Part shown: positions 6,827 through 7,782 of the stretch, in pieces
How positions within the stretch are numbered: the first letter of the stretch is position 1
Layout: the number at the start of each line of letters is the position of its first letter
From: Candidatus Izemoplasmatales bacterium
Lineage (GTDB): Bacteria; Bacillota_I; Bacilli_A; Izemoplasmatales; Hujiaoplasmataceae
Direction: 5' to 3'
DNA length: 7,782 bases
NCBI GenBank assembly: GCA_028691335.1
Contig: JAQUZK010000057.1
Location: 1-7,782, forward strand
Translations under genes and position numbers: made by a program
The notes under the pieces: model-generated
Seen by the model: only the letters and a program-made list of their open reading frames with translations
Database searches by the model: none
Told to the model about the DNA's origin: nothing

Positions 6827-7420
6827 TTAAAATTCTTTTAAGATAACATCTTTACTTTTAAGGAAGTAATCAATCATCGAGTAGATTGTAAGAACTGCAA
6901 AAATGATTGTCATAATTATACCAATAATATTTATAACCTCATTATTGAAAGGCATTACAAAGAAATAATAACTTAAAGTAATCATTGTAAAAGCAGTTCT
7001 GATTTTTCCGCTCCAGTGTGCCGCAACAACGCTTCCTTCACTTATAGCTACTATTCTTATTGAAGTAACAACCAAATCCCTAGTGATAAAAATTATAATT
7101 ATCCAAAATGGCATCCACATATAGTTTCCACCAATATTATTTGTATAATAAATATTAGATAATATTACTAAAGTAGTTATTACCAATAATTTATCGGCTA
7201 AAGGGTCCATAAATTTCCCAAATGTAGTAACGATATTATTCTTTCTTGCAATATGGCCATCCAAATAATCTGTTACTGAGGCAACTATAAATAAAACACC
7301 CATAATGTATAAACTAAGGTTATTCATACCTTTATCAATAACACCTTGCAAGAAATATACTAAAATAATAAAAGGTATTATTAATATTCTCAATATTGTA
7401 AGTTTATTTGGAAGATTCAT
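6827..7420 (-). CDS. pgsA: CDP-diacylglycerol-glycerol-3-phosphate 3-phosphatidyltransferase
   Basis: PgsA makes phosphatidylglycerol phosphate from CDP-diacylglycerol and glycerol 3-phosphate, the committed step to phosphatidylglycerol and cardiolipin. The 197-residue protein carries the full CDP-alcohol phosphatidyltransferase signature DG(x)2AR(x)8G(x)3D(x)3D: D51, D54-G55, A58-R59, G68, D72 and D76 (read from DYLDGHIAR and GKFMDPLADK). About six hydrophobic segments are visible (roughly 8-25, 37-50, 77-92, 102-117, 143-157 and 164-185), as expected for an integral membrane enzyme. The N-terminus MNLPNKLTILRI is typical of PgsA. The start lies 4 bases after the YebC-family stop, with a strong GAGGAGGAG ribosome-binding site inside the end of that gene. 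recA follows in the same orientation, matching the pgsA-recA neighbourhood of Firmicutes. Other CDP-alcohol transferases share the motif, but N-terminus and context favour PgsA. Confidence 0.95.
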   Translation of the reverse strand: MNLPNKLTILRILIIPFIILVYFLQGVIDKGMNNLSLYIMGVLFIVASVTDYLDGHIARKNNIVTTFGKFMDPLADKLLVITTLVILSNIYYTNNIGGNYMWMPFWIIIIFITRDLVVTSIRIVAISEGSVVAAHWSGKIRTAFTMITLSYYFFVMPFNNEVINIIGIIMTIIFAVLTIYSMIDYFLKSKDVILKEF

Positions 7421-7424
7421 TATC

Positions 7425-7782
7425 TTACTCCTCCTCAGGAAGATTTACATTATGATAAACTTCCTGAACATCATCAATAGCATCAGTCATACTTAAGAAA
7501 TGTTTGAATTTTCTTAAGTCGTCTTCACTTAAATCAATATTTGAACTTGGTAACCATATAACAGAATCACTATAAAACTCAAGTTCTTTACCTAAAGATT
7601 TTAAACTTTCTAAAATATAATCTAAATCTCCAGGTGCTCCTGTAATCATTATAACATCTTCATCACTTTCGATATTTTCAACTTCACACTCATTATCCAT
7701 TAAAGCTTCTAATGCTTCATCTTCAGTTAAACCTGAAAAAGAAACATAAGAACAATACTTGTAAAGATAAGATACAGAATTC
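7425..7782 (-). CDS. YebC/PmpR-family protein, C-terminal part (5'-truncated by window edge)
   Basis: The frame is open to the right edge, so only the last 118 or so codons are visible. An internal ATG at 7700-7698 is not the start: in-frame coding continues upstream as SVSYLYKYCSYVSFSGLTEDEALEALMD-type sequence (split here to the key part SVSYLY and LTEDEALEAL). That aligns with the middle of YebC proteins, and the end, DAIDDVQEVYHNVNL, is the family's characteristic C-terminus. YebC proteins were long annotated as transcription regulators; the mitochondrial homologue TACO1 and later bacterial work point to translation. The copy looks divergent: the FxxKG-type segment after SVS reads LYKYCSY. 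The protein ends PEEE and its last codons form the pgsA ribosome-binding site. The promoter of this unit lies outside the window. Confidence 0.88.
   Translation of the reverse strand, partial: NSVSYLYKYCSYVSFSGLTEDEALEALMDNECEVENIESDEDVIMITGAPGDLDYILESLKSLGKELEFYSDSVIWLPSSNIDLSEDDLRKFKHFLSMTDAIDDVQEVYHNVNLPEEE
7428..7436 (-). promoter_or_regulatory. pgsA ribosome-binding site inside the YebC-family stop region
   Basis: The minus-strand sequence GAGGAGGAG encodes the last three glutamates of the upstream protein and is immediately followed by its TAA and, 4 bases later, the pgsA ATG. It is a near-perfect Shine-Dalgarno sequence built into coding sequence and suggests translational coupling of the two genes. 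Confidence 0.75.
7777..7782. other. EcoRI recognition site exactly at the window end
   Basis: The final six bases are GAATTC and cut through the YebC-family reading frame. This could mark the end of a cloned restriction fragment, or be chance. It has no inferred biological role. Confidence 0.6.

Noticed and set aside
7305..7496. A 63-codon plus-strand open frame
   Set aside because: It lies opposite the pgsA start and the YebC-family end, has no ribosome-binding site or recognisable sequence, and is explained as an antisense shadow.
7425..7700. A complete 91-residue gene starting at the ATG at 7700
   Set aside because: The frame stays open to the window edge and the upstream codons align with the YebC family, so this ATG is an internal methionine.
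1..7782. tRNA, rRNA, CRISPR array, insertion sequence or attachment site
   Set aside because: No cloverleaf, regularly spaced repeats, transposase or integrase frame, or long terminal repeats were seen; the gaps between genes are all under 200 bases.

Overview
The window is strongly A+T-rich and every convincing gene lies on the minus strand, so the biological reading order runs from the right edge (7782) to the left edge (1). The gene set and order resemble the pgsA-recA-rny-ymdB-miaB neighbourhood of low-GC Firmicutes, without cinA between pgsA and recA. All 13 tryptophan codons I can locate are TGG, and the seven visible stops are TAA or TAG, so the sequence fits the standard code with TGA rare or unused. 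A walled or wall-less Firmicute-type organism with a compact genome, such as an Acholeplasma-like mollicute, is the best guess. This is inference from composition, gene order and codon use, not from a database match.

Reading order: a 5'-truncated YebC-family gene (7782-7425) is followed 4 bases later by pgsA (7420-6827), and 53-56 bases after that by recA (6770-5781). A strong intrinsic terminator abuts the recA stop. A near-consensus promoter (TTGACT, 17 bases, TATAAT) then drives rny, encoding RNase Y (5602-4037). A second hairpin terminator lies just after rny. Beyond it comes a tight set: a NUDIX hydrolase (3971-3459), ymdB (3459-2701, overlapping the NUDIX stop by one base) and miaB (2686-1259), closed by a third terminator. 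The last gene, with its own likely promoter, is an unrecognised protein running off the left edge (1120-1). It has two tandem Rho_N/SAP-like helical motifs and a long Glu/Pro/Val/Lys linker.

Functionally, the right part combines translation (YebC family), phosphatidylglycerol synthesis (PgsA) and recombination (RecA). The middle and left part is centred on RNA: RNase Y initiates mRNA decay at the membrane, YmdB is a phosphodiesterase known to work with RNase Y in Bacillus, and MiaB modifies tRNA position 37. The NUDIX gene sits between rny and ymdB, genes that are usually adjacent.

Most of the window is conserved housekeeping DNA. I see no mobile element, CRISPR array, tRNA or rRNA. The parts least explained by known biology are the left-edge orphan protein, the NUDIX insertion, and the terminator inside the rny-NUDIX-ymdB-miaB run with no obvious promoter after it.
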